Source of the DNA: Eledone cirrhosa
Taxonomy: Eukaryota > Mollusca > Cephalopoda > Octopoda > Eledonidae
Reading direction: 5' to 3'
NCBI GenBank assembly: GCA_964016885.1
Contig: OZ024745.1
Span: forward strand, 56,648,800-56,712,799
Length of the DNA: 64,000 nt
The notes beneath the pieces were generated by a model. The model was given only the letters and a program-made list of their open reading frames with translations. It made no database searches and was not told the origin of the DNA. The position numbers and the translations under genes are program-made. Numbering within the stretch: position 1 is the stretch's first letter; every line of letters starts with the position of its first letter. Below are positions 23,182 to 34,500 of this stretch, one piece after another.

Positions 23182-25860
23182 ATGTCGAACCTAAACAGTT
23201 CGAATAACGGTGAAGTGGTGACTGGAATGTCATGTGATAGACTCTCACCCAGCAGATGCTCCCTGGCCCAGCAGCAGGGACCTGGCTGTCATCCAAATAC
23301 TGCTGGTGTTGGAGAAAGAGGAAGAAGGAAAGGGACCAAAACCAACTGGACGAAAGAAATGAATAGAGCTGTTACGCAATATTACCTAAAGAGTAACCCC
23401 AAGGAAAAAGGCTATAGGAAACGGATGCATAACATCTGGAACGAGATTGTTCTATTTAAATTAGATGAACAAAAATTGGCCGCGCAGGCTCGGGTAATAA
23501 GAACTACTGGGTGGATAAGCGAGATGGAACTGGAGGAAATGAGCAGAGAGATTAGGTTGGAAATGGAGAGTGGAGTATGCAAGGCAAACGAGCCAATGGG
23601 AAATGGATGTGAAGAGGTTGAGAGAACGGAGGAACCATCCGGAGCAGACAATGATCTGAATGCTGAAATAAATAATACAGATACGGCCATTGAGGAGATG
23701 AATGCTGACGGGCTAGGACAAGATTTGGTTGATATCCTAAACTTAGTGGTAGATGAACAATGATAGTGGGAAACCTATGAACCTAAGATTTGTAGACAGG
23801 AAAAAGTTAAAAGAAACAACAGCTAAGGTGAACAAAGTCATCCCATACCTTGAGGCGAGGGGCTTTCACCAGTGCAACAATATCCTTAAAGCAACAGCAA
23901 ATGCGGTGAGGAAATTACTTGGCATACAAGCGTGAGGAAACAACAAACAAGAAAGATCAGAACCTTGGTGGAAGAAACGACTGAATGGTCAAATCAGGGA
24001 AATGAGAAATGACATTGGAAATGACATTGGAAAGCTTGAGTCCATATTGAATGGGACACTAAAAAACATAGACACTAAAAATACACTGGAAATAAAGTAC
24101 AAAACTAGGAGGAAAAAGCTAAATATTATCATAGAGGAACTGAAGCAACGCATTGTAGCAAAGAGTGCAAATGTTAGGCGATACGAGAGCAGAGTCAGTC
24201 AGTATAGACAGAACCGCATGTTTGACAGAAGATGTTGTTTGGACAGCTTCAAGGGAAAGAAAGAGTCAACGAATTGATCCCCGAGGCGGAACAAACTAGG
24301 ACATTCTGGAGAGGTATATAGGATGTTAAACATAATGACCAGGTAGTGTGGATTGAGACAGATTAGTGAACAGGCACACCAACAAACTGATTTGAGTATC
24401 ACAGTTGAAACTCTTAAGGGGTAGGCTAAAAAACTAACCAACTGGAAATCACCAGGCCCAGATGGTGTGCAGGGGTATTGGATTAAAATATAACATCCCT
24501 CCACCCGAAACTGACAACCATGTTCAATGACTGCTTGATGCCAGGTGAGGTACAAGAGTGGTTGACAAAAGCTACCACAGTTCTGGTAATGAAAGACCGA
24601 ATCAAGGGTAATGATGTTACCAACAATAGACCTATCACATGTCTGTCCGTAATGTGGAAACTGTTGACAAGCATTGTGTCTGAGGAAATCTACCATCACC
24701 TCCACACATACAACTTGTTATCGGACGAACAAAAAGGATGCCGAAAGAAGTCACGTGGTACAAAGGACCAGTTACTTATTGATAAGATGGTAATGAGGAT
24801 TTGCAAGAGGAGACACACTGGTCTTGCCATGGGATGGATAGACTACAAAAAGGCATTTGACATGGTGCCTCATTCTTGGATCACTAAAAGCCTAGAGATC
24901 TTCAAGGTGGCAGATAACATCATACAGTTGTTGAGCAAAAGTATGAAGTCCTGGAAAACAGAGTTAACATCAGCTGGAGAATCCTTAGGAGGCGTGAAGA
25001 TCAAGAGAGGTATCTTCCAGGGAGATAGTCTGTCGCCTCTGTTGTTTGTCCTTGCCCTGATGCCCCTGACCCTTATACTACGAAATGTGAGAGCAGGATA
25101 CACGTTGGGAAAGGGAGAGCTTACCATCAATCACCTCCTCTTCATGGACGATCTTAAGCTCTTCGGGAAGAGTTAGAAGGAGTTGGATGTGCTTGTCGAC
25201 ACTGTCCGAATTTTCAGCAATGATATATGTATGCAATTTGGCATTAGTAAGTGTGGAGTCCGTGTGATGAAGAGGGATAAATTGAGCAGCAGCAATGGAA
25301 TCCAGGTACCAACAGGGTGAGATGATAAAGGAAATTGATACTGAAGAAGGATACAAGTATTTGGGTGTTCTGGAGGCTGATGACATCAAGAACAAAAAAA
25401 AGAAGGAATTGATAAGAACTGAATACATTCGGAGAGTAAGGAGCGTATTAAAGTCACATCTGAACAGTAGGAATGCCATAAGTGCAGTAAATTCCCGAGC
25501 TGTGTCTATTATTAGGTACAGTGCGGGAATTCTGAGATGGAATGTTGCTGAACAAAAAGAAATGGATAGGTAGACTAGGAAGCTATTGACTATCTACAAC
25601 ATGTTCCACAAGAGGAGTGATGTCGATAGACTCTACTTAAGTCGATCTGAAAGTGAAAGAGGTCTTATCAGCATAGAGGACTGTGTTCAGATGGAGAAAA
25701 ACAACCTACATAAATACGTGACTGATAGTAGGGAGCCAATGCTCAGAATTGTACTGAAGGAGAGGACAATAGACCAGGGATGTCCAAGGAGGAAATAACA
25801 ACAAGGAGTAAGAGCAACCTTCATTAAAAATCCCTTCATAGTTCCTTCTTTGAGAAAACT
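23182..25860 (+). pseudogene. R4/Dong-like LINE polyprotein, frameshifted and 3'-truncated
   Basis: N-terminal domain 23182-23763 (NWTKEMNRAVTQYY, EKGYRKRMHNIW), then a linker (23753-24277), then RT 24520-25176 with NRPITCLSVMWKLL, DEQKGCRKKSRGTKDQLLID, motif A WIDYKKAFD, GIFQGDSLSPLLF, and motif C LLFMDD. FMDD in place of YADD is usual for this clade. Thumb pieces follow (25295-25573 and 25586-25798, with RRVRSVLKS and SDVDRLYLSRSESERGLISIEDC). Several stops and frame changes occur, for example at 24280-24520 and 25177. The restriction-like endonuclease domain expected at the C-terminus is absent; the sequence joins a Tx1-like 3' end instead. Confidence 0.85.
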
Positions 25861-25864
25861 GAAT

Positions 25865-26510
25865 TCACAGATCCACAGACATGCATTTGTCCAGTGTCCT
25901 AAAATTGCTGACTTGTGGGTTTATGTCGAACACCTGCTGTCGCGTGTAGGACGGATCCGGCTATCATCTGAGTCCATCGTGAGGATTGCCCCGCCCTCTT
26001 ACTTTAGCCGGGAAGGGCAGGCAGTTTTTATCTGTCTGGTGGCCATGGCGAAAGAGATAGTATGGTGGACACGTTTGAAAGCGCTGACGACGAGCACTTA
26101 CCTCTTCGGTGATGCCCTGATTGACTTTTTCAAATTTCATTTGAAAAGGAAAATCAGAGTAGAGAGGGAAGTGCTCTCTTCCCAGCATTTTGTTGAAAGA
26201 TGGGTGAGAGAAGCAAGAATGGTCCGAGTGAATTGGCCTACTCTGAGTATGTATCTGTAAATTAAAGGTGGAAAACTGGGAGAGGGCACTTGCCTTGGTG
26301 GTCAGGGTCACTGTGGCCTTTTACTGGGCTCTCTCCACAAATGTCCCTCCGAAGTCTCCCCCCTATTGGGGAATTTTTCATTGCTATTTTTTGTTACATC
26401 CTCTGTTTTTGTTTTTTACACGCAGAAATGCCCATTTGTACCGTCCTGTATTGTCCTGCACTGTCCTTAATGTCTTCTTTATGTAAACCCTTGTGGTTAA
26501 TAAAGAAATC
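25865..26510 (+). mobile_element. 5'-truncated Tx1-like LINE 3' end, copy C
   Basis: The frame 25850-26260 carries CPKIADLWVYVEHLLSRV, IRLSSESIV and WWTRLKALT, matching the C-terminus of LINE copy A (17265-17640 on minus). The 3' UTR shares CCCCCTATTGGGGAAT with copy A and ends AATAAAGAAATCATTAT at about 26514. It is fused at its left edge to the truncated R4-like element. Confidence 0.85.
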
Positions 26511-26729
26511 ATTATAATACTATGAAGGCGGTGGATTGGCAGTATCGATAGAAGGTCGGACGCCATGTTTGACGCATAGAGTTACGGTCCTTGCCATTCT
26601 GAGTTCAAATCCCGCCGAGGATTACTTTGCCTTTCATCCTTACGGGGTCGATAAAATAAAGTACCAGTAATGCACTGGGTTATTGCTGGCCTTGTGTCAA
26701 AAGTAGAAACAATTATAATACTATGAAGG
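26511..26729 (+). mobile_element. tRNA-derived SINE with perfect 18-bp TSD
   Basis: SINE body 26529-26711 (GGTGGATTGGCAGTATC head, box-B-like GTTCAAATCC, tail GTAGAAACA). Flanked by identical ATTATAATACTATGAAGG at 26511-26528 and 26712-26729. It inserted right at the tail of LINE copy C. Confidence 0.93.
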
Positions 26730-28780
26730 ATATATCATTGTTTCATAAAACGTAAGCCTCTACCATTGTTCTGTTTTCTACAATTACAATTGAAATGACA
26801 CCTGAAACGTTTTTGAATGTTCCTTAAACACCACGTGTTGATGTTATTACATTTCTCGGACTTCTTTAATCAATTGCTGAGCATACAGAGATGTGATACA
26901 ATGATACGCATCGTCATGATGGGGAAACCTAAGAACAACATTAGAAATGAAAGATAAAGAGTATATGCACATTATAATTCAAATATCTATTTATCCGATT
27001 TTTTTTCACTAATTAGAATTATTTGTTTATTTTATTGATACTTGTGTTTTGTTTTTCTTCTCTTATATCTCTCCACTAGAAACAAGAAATACTTTTTATT
27101 GTAGCCCGTTTGAAATATGGCGTTTGATTTGTCATTTTTGCAAAGAAATACTGAATGAAGTGGAAGAAAAAGAATGTGTTTGTGGTTTATTCAAGATTCA
27201 GCACTCAGAGCGACTAGAATAATGTTGTTAAGTTGATACAATGGTTAGCAATTTCCTCCTAAGAATTTCTTGAGAAACCACAAAGTTGTGACACAAATGC
27301 TACTTATTATTTTGTTTTAAGCATTCACAAGCTTTTTGTCGTCCGTCAAATGAGAAAAAAAATACTGAACAAAATCTAACAGCAAAAGAAAACGAAATTA
27401 AAAATCTAACGAATGTTAGCACTAGTGTTTATTTCATATGAGATAAAAACAAAGCTTATCTTAACGATCTTGATAGTTTAATTCTCAGAAAAATAAAATA
27501 ATTCTTAACATTTTCGTAACTTATACTGAAATTATATTATCTGCTGCAAAAAGCCTTCCTCCCAGACGAACGTCTTAAATATAGAACGAATTTCGAGGTG
27601 AATGAAATCTGCTATTAAAATTAAGTTTGCATTGATGATGATAATGATATTATGCAATATGTTATATAATTGATGGATTACTTCCTCTTCATTAACATTT
27701 AGTTTCAGTTCGTATTAAATGAATGTGATGATGTGATCATAGAATTTAACTAAATATTACCTCGCAAACAGCGTAAACTTTCGTAATATTTCAACCGGTT
27801 TCTCTTAGATTAGGCACTTAATAAATTGTGGAAAGTAAAGATTTGTTTTTTTTTATATAAGTAACTGAGTCAATGTTCTATTTCTTTCTATCGGAAATGT
27901 AGAACGTACCACCTATTACGAACAGTTTTGACTGAAAGCCTGTAGAAATGACAAAAAAGCAACCCAATTCCTTTTAATTGATTTTAGGTTATTAAACTTA
28001 GATTCCATTCCATTAATTTTACTGAATTATGTAATAACACGCGAAGTCTTTATTTAATTTTAGTGAAATTTCTAATTTAAATGATACAAAAGAAATAATC
28101 CTTGCTTGTCAATTTTCCCCATCTTACTAGATTTTCCTCTCATTCAGCTGCAGCCAACAACCAAGGTGCTATTTAACCCATGTAATCTCTTACGGGCAAT
28201 GAAAACGAACCGTGCTAGAATTTCCATGATATTCAGCTTTATATATAAGTAGTGACGGCCTCAAATCCCAACGTAAAAGTTAGAACGATCAGTGGTGTTT
28301 TGCCCGTTTATAAAACATTTATTTCTGCATTTCTCTGTGAAGCTTTATGCAAGAGAGTATTATCCACATAGGGAGCTCTTGTAAAATTTGAACACAAAAG
28401 GAACATAAAGGAAAACATTGTTAGTTCCTTTATAAGATTAAACGAATAACAGACCTAAAACGCCCAAACCCAATGATGTACTTACGCTCAGAAGTAGTTG
28501 TTAATGTCAGATTATTTATGTTATTATCTCAGGAGGATTTGATAAAATAGAAGCATTTTCCAAACCGATCTAACAGAACGTGTTTTTTCGCAAAAGAATA
28601 TTTTCCGTGCCATCCTCCATTCTCTCGCTATCTTGCTATTTCATATTTCATTTCTCATTCTATCTTCTGGTGAAGGACTAGTTCCCGAAATGTAAAGACA
28701 CGTTTCCTACTATATCAAGCGTTATACTAATATATTTATTCATTATACTGTACCATTCGCTTGGTTATTTCTGTATCCTT
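26730..28780. other. AT-rich non-coding DNA
   Basis: About 2 kb without a long frame, SINE or microsatellite. Near 28669-28700 there is a degenerate CTGGTGA...CCCGAAATG motif like that at 5685. Otherwise nothing recognised. Confidence 0.45.
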
Positions 28781-28786
28781 TTTGCA

Positions 28787-28799
28787 TATATATATATAT

Positions 28800-28871
<72 letters not shown>

Positions 28872-28945
28872 GCGTGTGTGTGTATGCGTGCGTGCGCGTG
28901 TCTGTGGGTATGTGTGTGTGCGTGCGTGTGTGTTTGTCTGTGTGT
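28787..28945. repeat. (GT)n microsatellite
   Basis: Pure GT to about 28866, then GTGC/GTGT variants. Frames over it (Cys-Val runs, His-Thr runs) are artefacts. Confidence 0.95.
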
Positions 28946-28949
28946 GCGA

Positions 28950-30086
28950 AAGAAATATACATTGTTATGACCTGTCTTAATCCGTAGTACGGGAGATTGA
29001 GGAGTTCCAAACAACTTAACAATAGATAAATTTATATTGGTGTAAGAGCGGAGATCCACGTGATTGTGTTAATTATAGTGATTGTAAAGACAGAAAAAAA
29101 GCAAGACGAAACGCAAATAAGACATAATACGCTAATTAACTGTTTGAATGTTCAAATGTGAGAGAATTCCAGTGAAAAATGTGGGGCTTGATGTGGGGCT
29201 TGTGGCGGTCATCATAGATTAATTTGAGGAAGAAAATAATGCAAGAAATTATGAATATTGTATACACAGCACGATAGCTAAAACAAGGTGTATACGGTTA
29301 CTAAGAATAACTGTTGCAGCAGAAGAGCGAGAGTAAAGCAGGATATGTTATTGTGAAGACATCGGACAATTGCAGCTGGGGGCTTGCATGTTGTTGGTAA
29401 GGGGTTGAGCGGAACACTTCGCACATAGGTTTGTCGTCAACTATATAGATCTGTTTTTTAACCAAATTACAACTTCCCTATTATATCTTGACATGTTTTG
29501 CATGCACAACAACACCAGAAGCGAAATATATTTTATGATATTTCTATAACCTTTTTAAAATGTTTACTTTACGGTGTTATGCATTTTCTTGTTTTTATTT
29601 ATTGAACATCGAAAAGATAACAATGATTTTGTGAGTAAAGATTTAATGGTTCCTAGATATGCAATGTCGAAATGTTTTCTTTTTTCTATAAATAATTTCT
29701 CTTGTCCACATTATTACTAAGGGAATTGCTAAGAAAAGACTTGCTCTGTAACACATATTTGAATCCTAGGCACATTGATTATTTTTATTCATTCATATCT
29801 GAAATTTGCAAAATAAATGACCAAATGTGAATACATGTTGATATTTTCCCTCTTGCATTGGAATATTTATTGCATTACATTCAGAAACAGAATATGAAAT
29901 ATCATGCATAGTAATACATTTTTAAAAGCTAATGTCATAATTACCGTATTAATGCTTTGGTATATCAGGTCTATTGCTATATATTTATATTCCTCTCTTG
30001 TTCAGCGAAAATATATTGCGTCCCATCTTTACATGTCAAAATTCCCTGAAACGATATGTAACTTTATTATCATAAAGGAACCCACG

Positions 30087-30088
<2 letters not shown>
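28950..30088. other. non-coding DNA
   Basis: AT-rich, nothing recognised. Confidence 0.4.

Positions 30089-30146
<58 letters not shown>
30089..30146. repeat. (AT)n microsatellite
   Basis: Uninterrupted TA tract. Confidence 0.95.
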
Positions 30147-30149
<3 letters not shown>

Positions 30150-30965
30150 CATAATAAATAATTGAAGAATTTGTTCAATTTTTGTCACCTCACAGCCGAA
30201 TTCCGTAGCGATTTCGTCTCTAAGTAATTAAGCCCAGTTCGGACTGATTGATACAGTGCTGCCCTACTATACATTGCGTGAAACACCTGGTAGGATTGTT
30301 GTTTCGTTACATTATTAATATTTAAAGTTCTGGATTTTGAGCTTAAATTTAAATTGAAGTTCAAATCCCCAGTCCGAGTGCCTCCTTTAAAGAGGTAAGA
30401 GAGTTAATTCCTTTCCCATCGTCTCTTCAGCAACATAGAATTGTAAATCTCTTTACTGTGGTGGCAAACACAGGAAGGAGACATGCTGGATTTCGACATG
30501 GTTTACTCAGGAGAAAATGACTAATTTTTGCCTGTGTCGATTTACTGAACGACACCGATTGAAGATCTCTTGCCGGTTCCAGTTGTCGCAACTAACTGCT
30601 GGAATATATACATTTTACGTAAATACTTCTAATAGTCAGGCTTTTGGCGAAACTGGCCTACTACTCCCATAGCATGATTATAATTTAAATGGCTGTCAGC
30701 CGTCTTAATAGGAGTAATGCATATTCTCGCCTCACAGTCAGAGTAAGACGTAATATTAAGAACACATACAGAACTTCGTCTGCAGTGTATTTTCCTAGCT
30801 CTGAAAATAATCAAAGTGTTTTATGGTACATTTCTCGACGACTATTCCTCATTAAAGCAAAAGTGGGACTTGGTAGCCATCTAAGAAGACATTGCAGGTA
30901 AATGAATCTACCTCATACGGGCAAATGACCACGTCATATTTGAAATTGTGCCGACAGCCACCATC
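30150..30965. other. non-coding DNA
   Basis: Unique-looking; no gene or repeat recognised. Confidence 0.4.
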
Positions 30966-30966
30966 T

Positions 30967-31849
30967 TCCTCCCGTTTGGCTAACAGTGGGCCTCTTCTTG
31001 CTTACATCTCACTCACGTCGGACGTCTGTACTTTTCGCTCATGAAATCCACCCGGCTTATGCTGATCAGGACTAACATGTTGCTTGTTTATTTCCTTTCT
31101 TTGGTTTGTTTTTATCCTCCTATGTCGTTCACTTGTCCCCCCCCCATATTACGCGATTGCTGGTCCCAATAACTTTTTTTAGATTATTGCTCGCACCAAC
31201 CTGAGGTATCTGATTTTTAATGTGATGAATTACCAATGATGGTTGGAAAATCACTGACGAAGGACTATTTTTATCATATGTAACCCATGTGCAAACCACG
31301 CACTATTCTTCTTTCTTCTCATGTTTTTTATATATATATTTACCTCGGCTGCGTTTGTCTGTTTCTCTCTTACTGCTTCCCCGCTCTCTCTGTTTCTCTC
31401 ACCTTCTTTCGCCCCCTCTGTCAGTTACACTTTCTCTCGACTGACCGCTTCTTCGCACTTCCACTCACTCACTCTCTGTTTCTCCCCTTCTCACTTCCTC
31501 CCGTTTGGCTAACAGTGGGCCTCTTCTTGCTTACATCTCACTCACGTCGGACGTCTGTACTTTTCGCTCATGAAATCCACCCAGATTATGCTGACCAGGA
31601 CTACCATGTTGCTTGTTTATTTCCTTTCTTTGGTTTGTTTTTATCCTCCTATGTTGTTCACTTGTCCCCCACGTATTACGCGATTACTGGTCCCAATAAC
31701 TTTTTTAGATTATTGTTCGCACCAACCTGAGGTATTTGATTTTTAATGCGATGAAATACCAATGATGGTTGGAAAATCACTGACGAAGGACTATTTTTAT
31801 TATATGTAACCCATGTGCAAACCACGCAGTATTCTTCTTTCTTCTCATG

Positions 31850-31865
<16 letters not shown>
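30967..31865. repeat. direct duplication, two copies of about 370 bp (offset about 529 bp)
   Basis: 30967-31345 and 31496-31865 are near-identical. Both start CCTCCCGTTTGGCTAACAG and run through CTCGCACCAACC / TTCGCACCAACC and ATCACTGACGAAGGAC to TTCTTCTCATG plus (AT)n. Between them is a pyrimidine-rich stretch (31350-31490, CTCTCTGTTTCTC). A third, diverged relative lies at 57.14-57.62 kb. Differences include a (C)n length change (31138 versus 31665) and scattered substitutions. A frame of 147 residues across it has no recognisable domain. Confidence 0.8.
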
Positions 31866-31891
<26 letters not shown>

Positions 31892-31980
31892 CACACACCC
31901 AGGAGCTGGACATCGATAAATTAACAGAGTGGAACACATTTCAACACAATGTTTGCCTGTTCTTTCTACATTAATTCGTA

Positions 31981-32033
31981 CTGCCTGAAGAGGTCACAGC
32001 CAATAATAGCTGTCACTGAAATATATATAGCAG
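31981..32033 (+). ncRNA. type-I hammerhead ribozyme fold (outer left)
   Basis: Stem I CTGC (31981-31984) with GCAG (32030-32033). Core CTGAAGA 31985-31991. Stem II GGTCACAGC (31992-32000) with GCTGTCACT (32009-32017), 8 of 9 positions pairing including one G-U, with a single C-C mismatch. GAA 32018-32020. Stem III ATA-TA-TAT 32021-32028. H17 is A32029. All invariant core bases are present. Activity is untested. Confidence 0.75.
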
Positions 32034-32336
32034 AGAATTTATAATAAACGAAGCCAAATTTAACATGTTTGACTTACTTATTTTTACATTACTCCGGAGT
32101 AAACAAACCAACCTGCGTACTTCGTCGAGTGCTCCAGCGAGGTGTCGGTAAACAACCAACACATACTCAACGTATATAAATATATATATATATATATAAA
32201 GGTTAGACAAGGTTCAATGAATAAATCAAAGAATGAGTTTTACAATAGATTGGAAGCACTCCACATTTTATGGTTTTCCGGAGTTATTAATATTAATTCA
32301 AAATATTAACAAAAATAGTCATTCGTGTGATCAAGT

Positions 32337-32402
32337 ATATTTTATTATACATATTTCAGAGGTACTGAGCTATCTTCAACAGTACGTCCTCATCAGATAA
32401 AA
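32337..32402 (-). ncRNA. type-I hammerhead ribozyme fold (inner left)
   Basis: Minus strand: core CTGATGA 32396-32390. Stem II GGACGTAC (32389-32382) with GTACCTCT pairs at 7 of 8 positions, with the same C-C mismatch. GAA, then stem III ATA-TG-TAT, then H17 A (complement of 32346). The stem I 3' strand is the complement of 32337-32345, and its 5' strand overlaps the palindrome centre (about 6 bp). Confidence 0.8.
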
Positions 32403-32471
32403 TATTTTATCTGATGAGGACGCACTGTTGAAGATAGCTCAGTACCTCTGAAATATGTATAATAAAATATA
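32403..32471 (+). ncRNA. type-I hammerhead ribozyme fold (inner right)
   Basis: Stem I ATATTTTAT (32403-32411) with ATAAAATAT (32463-32471), 9 bp perfect. Core CTGATGA 32412-32418. Stem II GGACGCAC (32419-32426) with GTACCTCT (32443-32450), 6 of 8 pairs. GAA 32451-32453. Stem III ATA-TG-TAT 32454-32461. H17 A32462. Its partner lies on the opposite strand across the centre. Confidence 0.82.
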
Positions 32472-32508
32472 CTTGATCACACGAATGTCCATTCTTGTAA
32501 TATTTTGA

Positions 32509-32568
<60 letters not shown>

Positions 32569-32704
32569 TGACAATGTGTTGGTTGTTTACCGATACACCT
32601 GGCTGGAGCACTCGACGAAGTACGCAGGTTGGTTTGTTTACTCCGGAGTAATGTAAAATAAGTAAGTCAAACATGTTAAATTTGGCTTCGTTTATTATAA
32701 ATTC

Positions 32705-32759
32705 ACTGCTATATATATTTCCGTGACAGCTATTATTGGCTGTGACCTCTTCAGGCAAT
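32705..32759 (-). ncRNA. type-I hammerhead ribozyme fold (outer right)
   Basis: Minus strand: stem I ATTGC (32759-32755) with GCAGT (32709-32705), five pairs including one G-U. The left-hand copy has CTGC/GCAG at this place. Core CTGAAGA 32754-32748. Stem II GGTCACAGC with GCTGTCACG (32730-32722). GAA, stem III ATA-TA-TAT, H17 A. Confidence 0.75.
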
Positions 32760-32879
32760 ACGAATTAATGTAGAAAGAACAAGTAAATATGGTGTTGAAA
32801 TGTGTTCCACTCTGTCAATTCATCGATGTCCAGCTCCTGGGTGTGTTGTTAGTCCTACGAGGAACTGGAATCATATGTT

Positions 32880-32990
32880 TCCAGTCACAGTCACAGAGGT
32901 CACAGCCAATAATAGCTGTCACTGAAATATATATAGCAGAGAATTTATAATAAACGAAGTCAAATTTAGCATGTTTGACTTACTTATTTT
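32880..32990 (+). repeat. 5'-truncated single copy of the outer hammerhead element
   Basis: From AGAGGTCACAGCC (32894) onward this repeats the outer-left arm through GACTTACTTATTTT, then meets (AT)n at about 32990. The first four bases of the CTGAAGA core are replaced (CACAGAGG), so the break falls inside the ribozyme core. Confidence 0.8.
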
Positions 32991-33152
32991 ATATATATAT
33001 ATATATCTGTGTGTGTGTGTGTGTGCGTGTGTGTGTGCGTGTGAGCGCGTGTAAGTATGTGTGTGTACGTGTGTATGTGTGTGCGTGTGAGCGTGTATGT
33101 GTGTGTGCGTGTGTGTGTATGTGTGTGTACGTGTGTGTGTGTACGTATGTGG
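32990..33152. repeat. (AT)n then (GT)n microsatellite
   Basis: Short TA tract followed by degenerate GT/GC repeats. The Cys-Val frame over it is an artefact. Confidence 0.9.
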
Positions 33153-33159
33153 TCTACTT

Positions 33160-34130
33160 TACCTAACCATAATTATAATGCTTAAACTATATGAAAAAAC
33201 TGTAAATGTATATCATTTAATTCAGATTTAATATTGATTTTCTTCAGTTTTAATCGAAAGAAAATATTGACCTTCAAAATGATATTAAAAAATACCCATC
33301 AGCGATATTTCATGATATTTAGTCATATACTATAAATTATTATATATATCTTAAAATTGTGTTTATATTTAATGTTTGCTGCTTTAAACATACAATCTTA
33401 TAATTAAATGAAAATCCACAATGAATATACACATAAGACAGTTGTAGTCATAATAAACTCATTACTTATAATCATTATTGATATATTTAATAGAACGGAA
33501 ACATAACTATTATCCTGTTTGCGGTGATGGGGGGTAAGAATAAGTTTACTACATCGAAGACTAAAATCCAAACATCTTCAATTCACGAGGTATACTTATG
33601 ATAGGAAAAATAATTAATTATCAATTGCAATGTGGCATAATATTTAGAGAGTCGGATACAATATCGTACATTATTCTTTCCGGCACATTACATTATGATT
33701 TCATCTCCTCTTCGAGTTTGCGTACTAACGTACAATGCTTGGTTTTCTCCAGGGCTCTCCCTTTTTTCTGGGGAAAAAAACATGCGTGTAAAACGCCCGG
33801 TAATAATAAAGTGATTCCGCAAAGTGATTCGACACAAGATTTGCATGACGACTAATCATGTCTCTAGAATACGTTAAAAGTTGATATGATGCATTGCAAT
33901 TATATTTCTAGAGGAGGAATATATATTGTGTTGGACCAAGTTTGTCTTGCCTTGTACAAATGGAGTAACACGTTATATTTTTTTCTATTCGAAAATATGA
34001 AACCATTAATCTTATATAACCAGTTCCACGAGTGGCATCTATGTCAATTCTTCTCTAAGAACTCCTTCCAAGACAAGATCACATAATGTAATGGATTAAG
34101 TGTAATGTCCTAAAAGACACTTCATTTTCG
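33160..34130. other. AT-rich non-coding DNA
   Basis: Nothing recognised. A pair of overlapping short frames at 33598-34086 lacks any domain signature. Confidence 0.4.
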
Positions 34131-34137
34131 TTTCATA

Positions 34138-34318
34138 ATTGTTTCTACTTTTGGCACAAGGCTAGCAATTACCCAGTGTATTACTGGTAATTTATTTTAT
34201 CGACCCCGTATGGATGAAAGGCAAAGTTAACCTCGGCGGGATTTGAACTCAGATCATAAAGGGACGTAACTGTGCAGGAAAGCATGTCCGACCCTCTACC
34301 GATACTGCCAATTCACCG
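34138..34318 (-). mobile_element. tRNA-derived SINE, minus orientation
   Basis: Full-length copy: tail-side TTGTTTCTACTTTTGGCAC at left, box B complement GGGATTTGAACTC, head CTACCGATACTGCC at right. No clear TSD. Confidence 0.85.
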
Positions 34319-34327
34319 CCATTGTTA

Positions 34328-34500
34328 AATAAATTCATAATTGTTTCTACGTTAGGCACAAGGCTAGCAATTAACTTTATTTTTGGTACTTTATTTTATC
34401 GACCCCGTAAGGATGAAAGGCAAAGTTAACCTTGGCGGGATTTGAACTCAGAATGGCATGGCGTCCGACCCTCTACTGATACTGCCAATAAATTCATAAT
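34328..34500 (-). mobile_element. tRNA-derived SINE, minus orientation, internally deleted, with 14-bp TSD
   Basis: Second copy directly behind the first. Exact AATAAATTCATAAT at 34328-34341 and 34487-34500. About 30 bp of the head region is missing between GAACTCAGAA and GGCATGGCGTCCG. Confidence 0.88.

Larger units (their letters stand above)
31892..32850. mobile_element. large nested palindromic element with four hammerhead folds
   Basis: Outer arms: about 31892-32185 and 32572-32845 (ACCCAGGAGCTGGACATCGAT at left, ATCGATGTCCAGCTCCTGGGT at right, and the CGTACTTCGTCGAGTGCTCCAG / CTGGAGCACTCGACGAAG pair). Inner arms: about 32285-32399 and 32401-32515, with the centre at 32400. (AT)n tracts lie at both inner/outer borders (32188-32205, 32514-32560). 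Each arm of each pair contains one hammerhead-type fold. Arms differ by scattered substitutions, so the inversion is not an assembly mirror. No protein coding. Confidence 0.85.

Noticed and set aside
31255..31300. CTGACGAAGGAC in the 31-kb duplicated repeat (and CTGATGAAGGAC at 57558) as hammerheads
   Set aside because: No GAA at a suitable distance and no flanking stem I could be found in any of the three copies.
31287..31730. 147-residue plus frame as a small membrane protein
   Set aside because: It spans a pyrimidine-rich non-coding repeat present in several copies and is not conserved as a frame among them.
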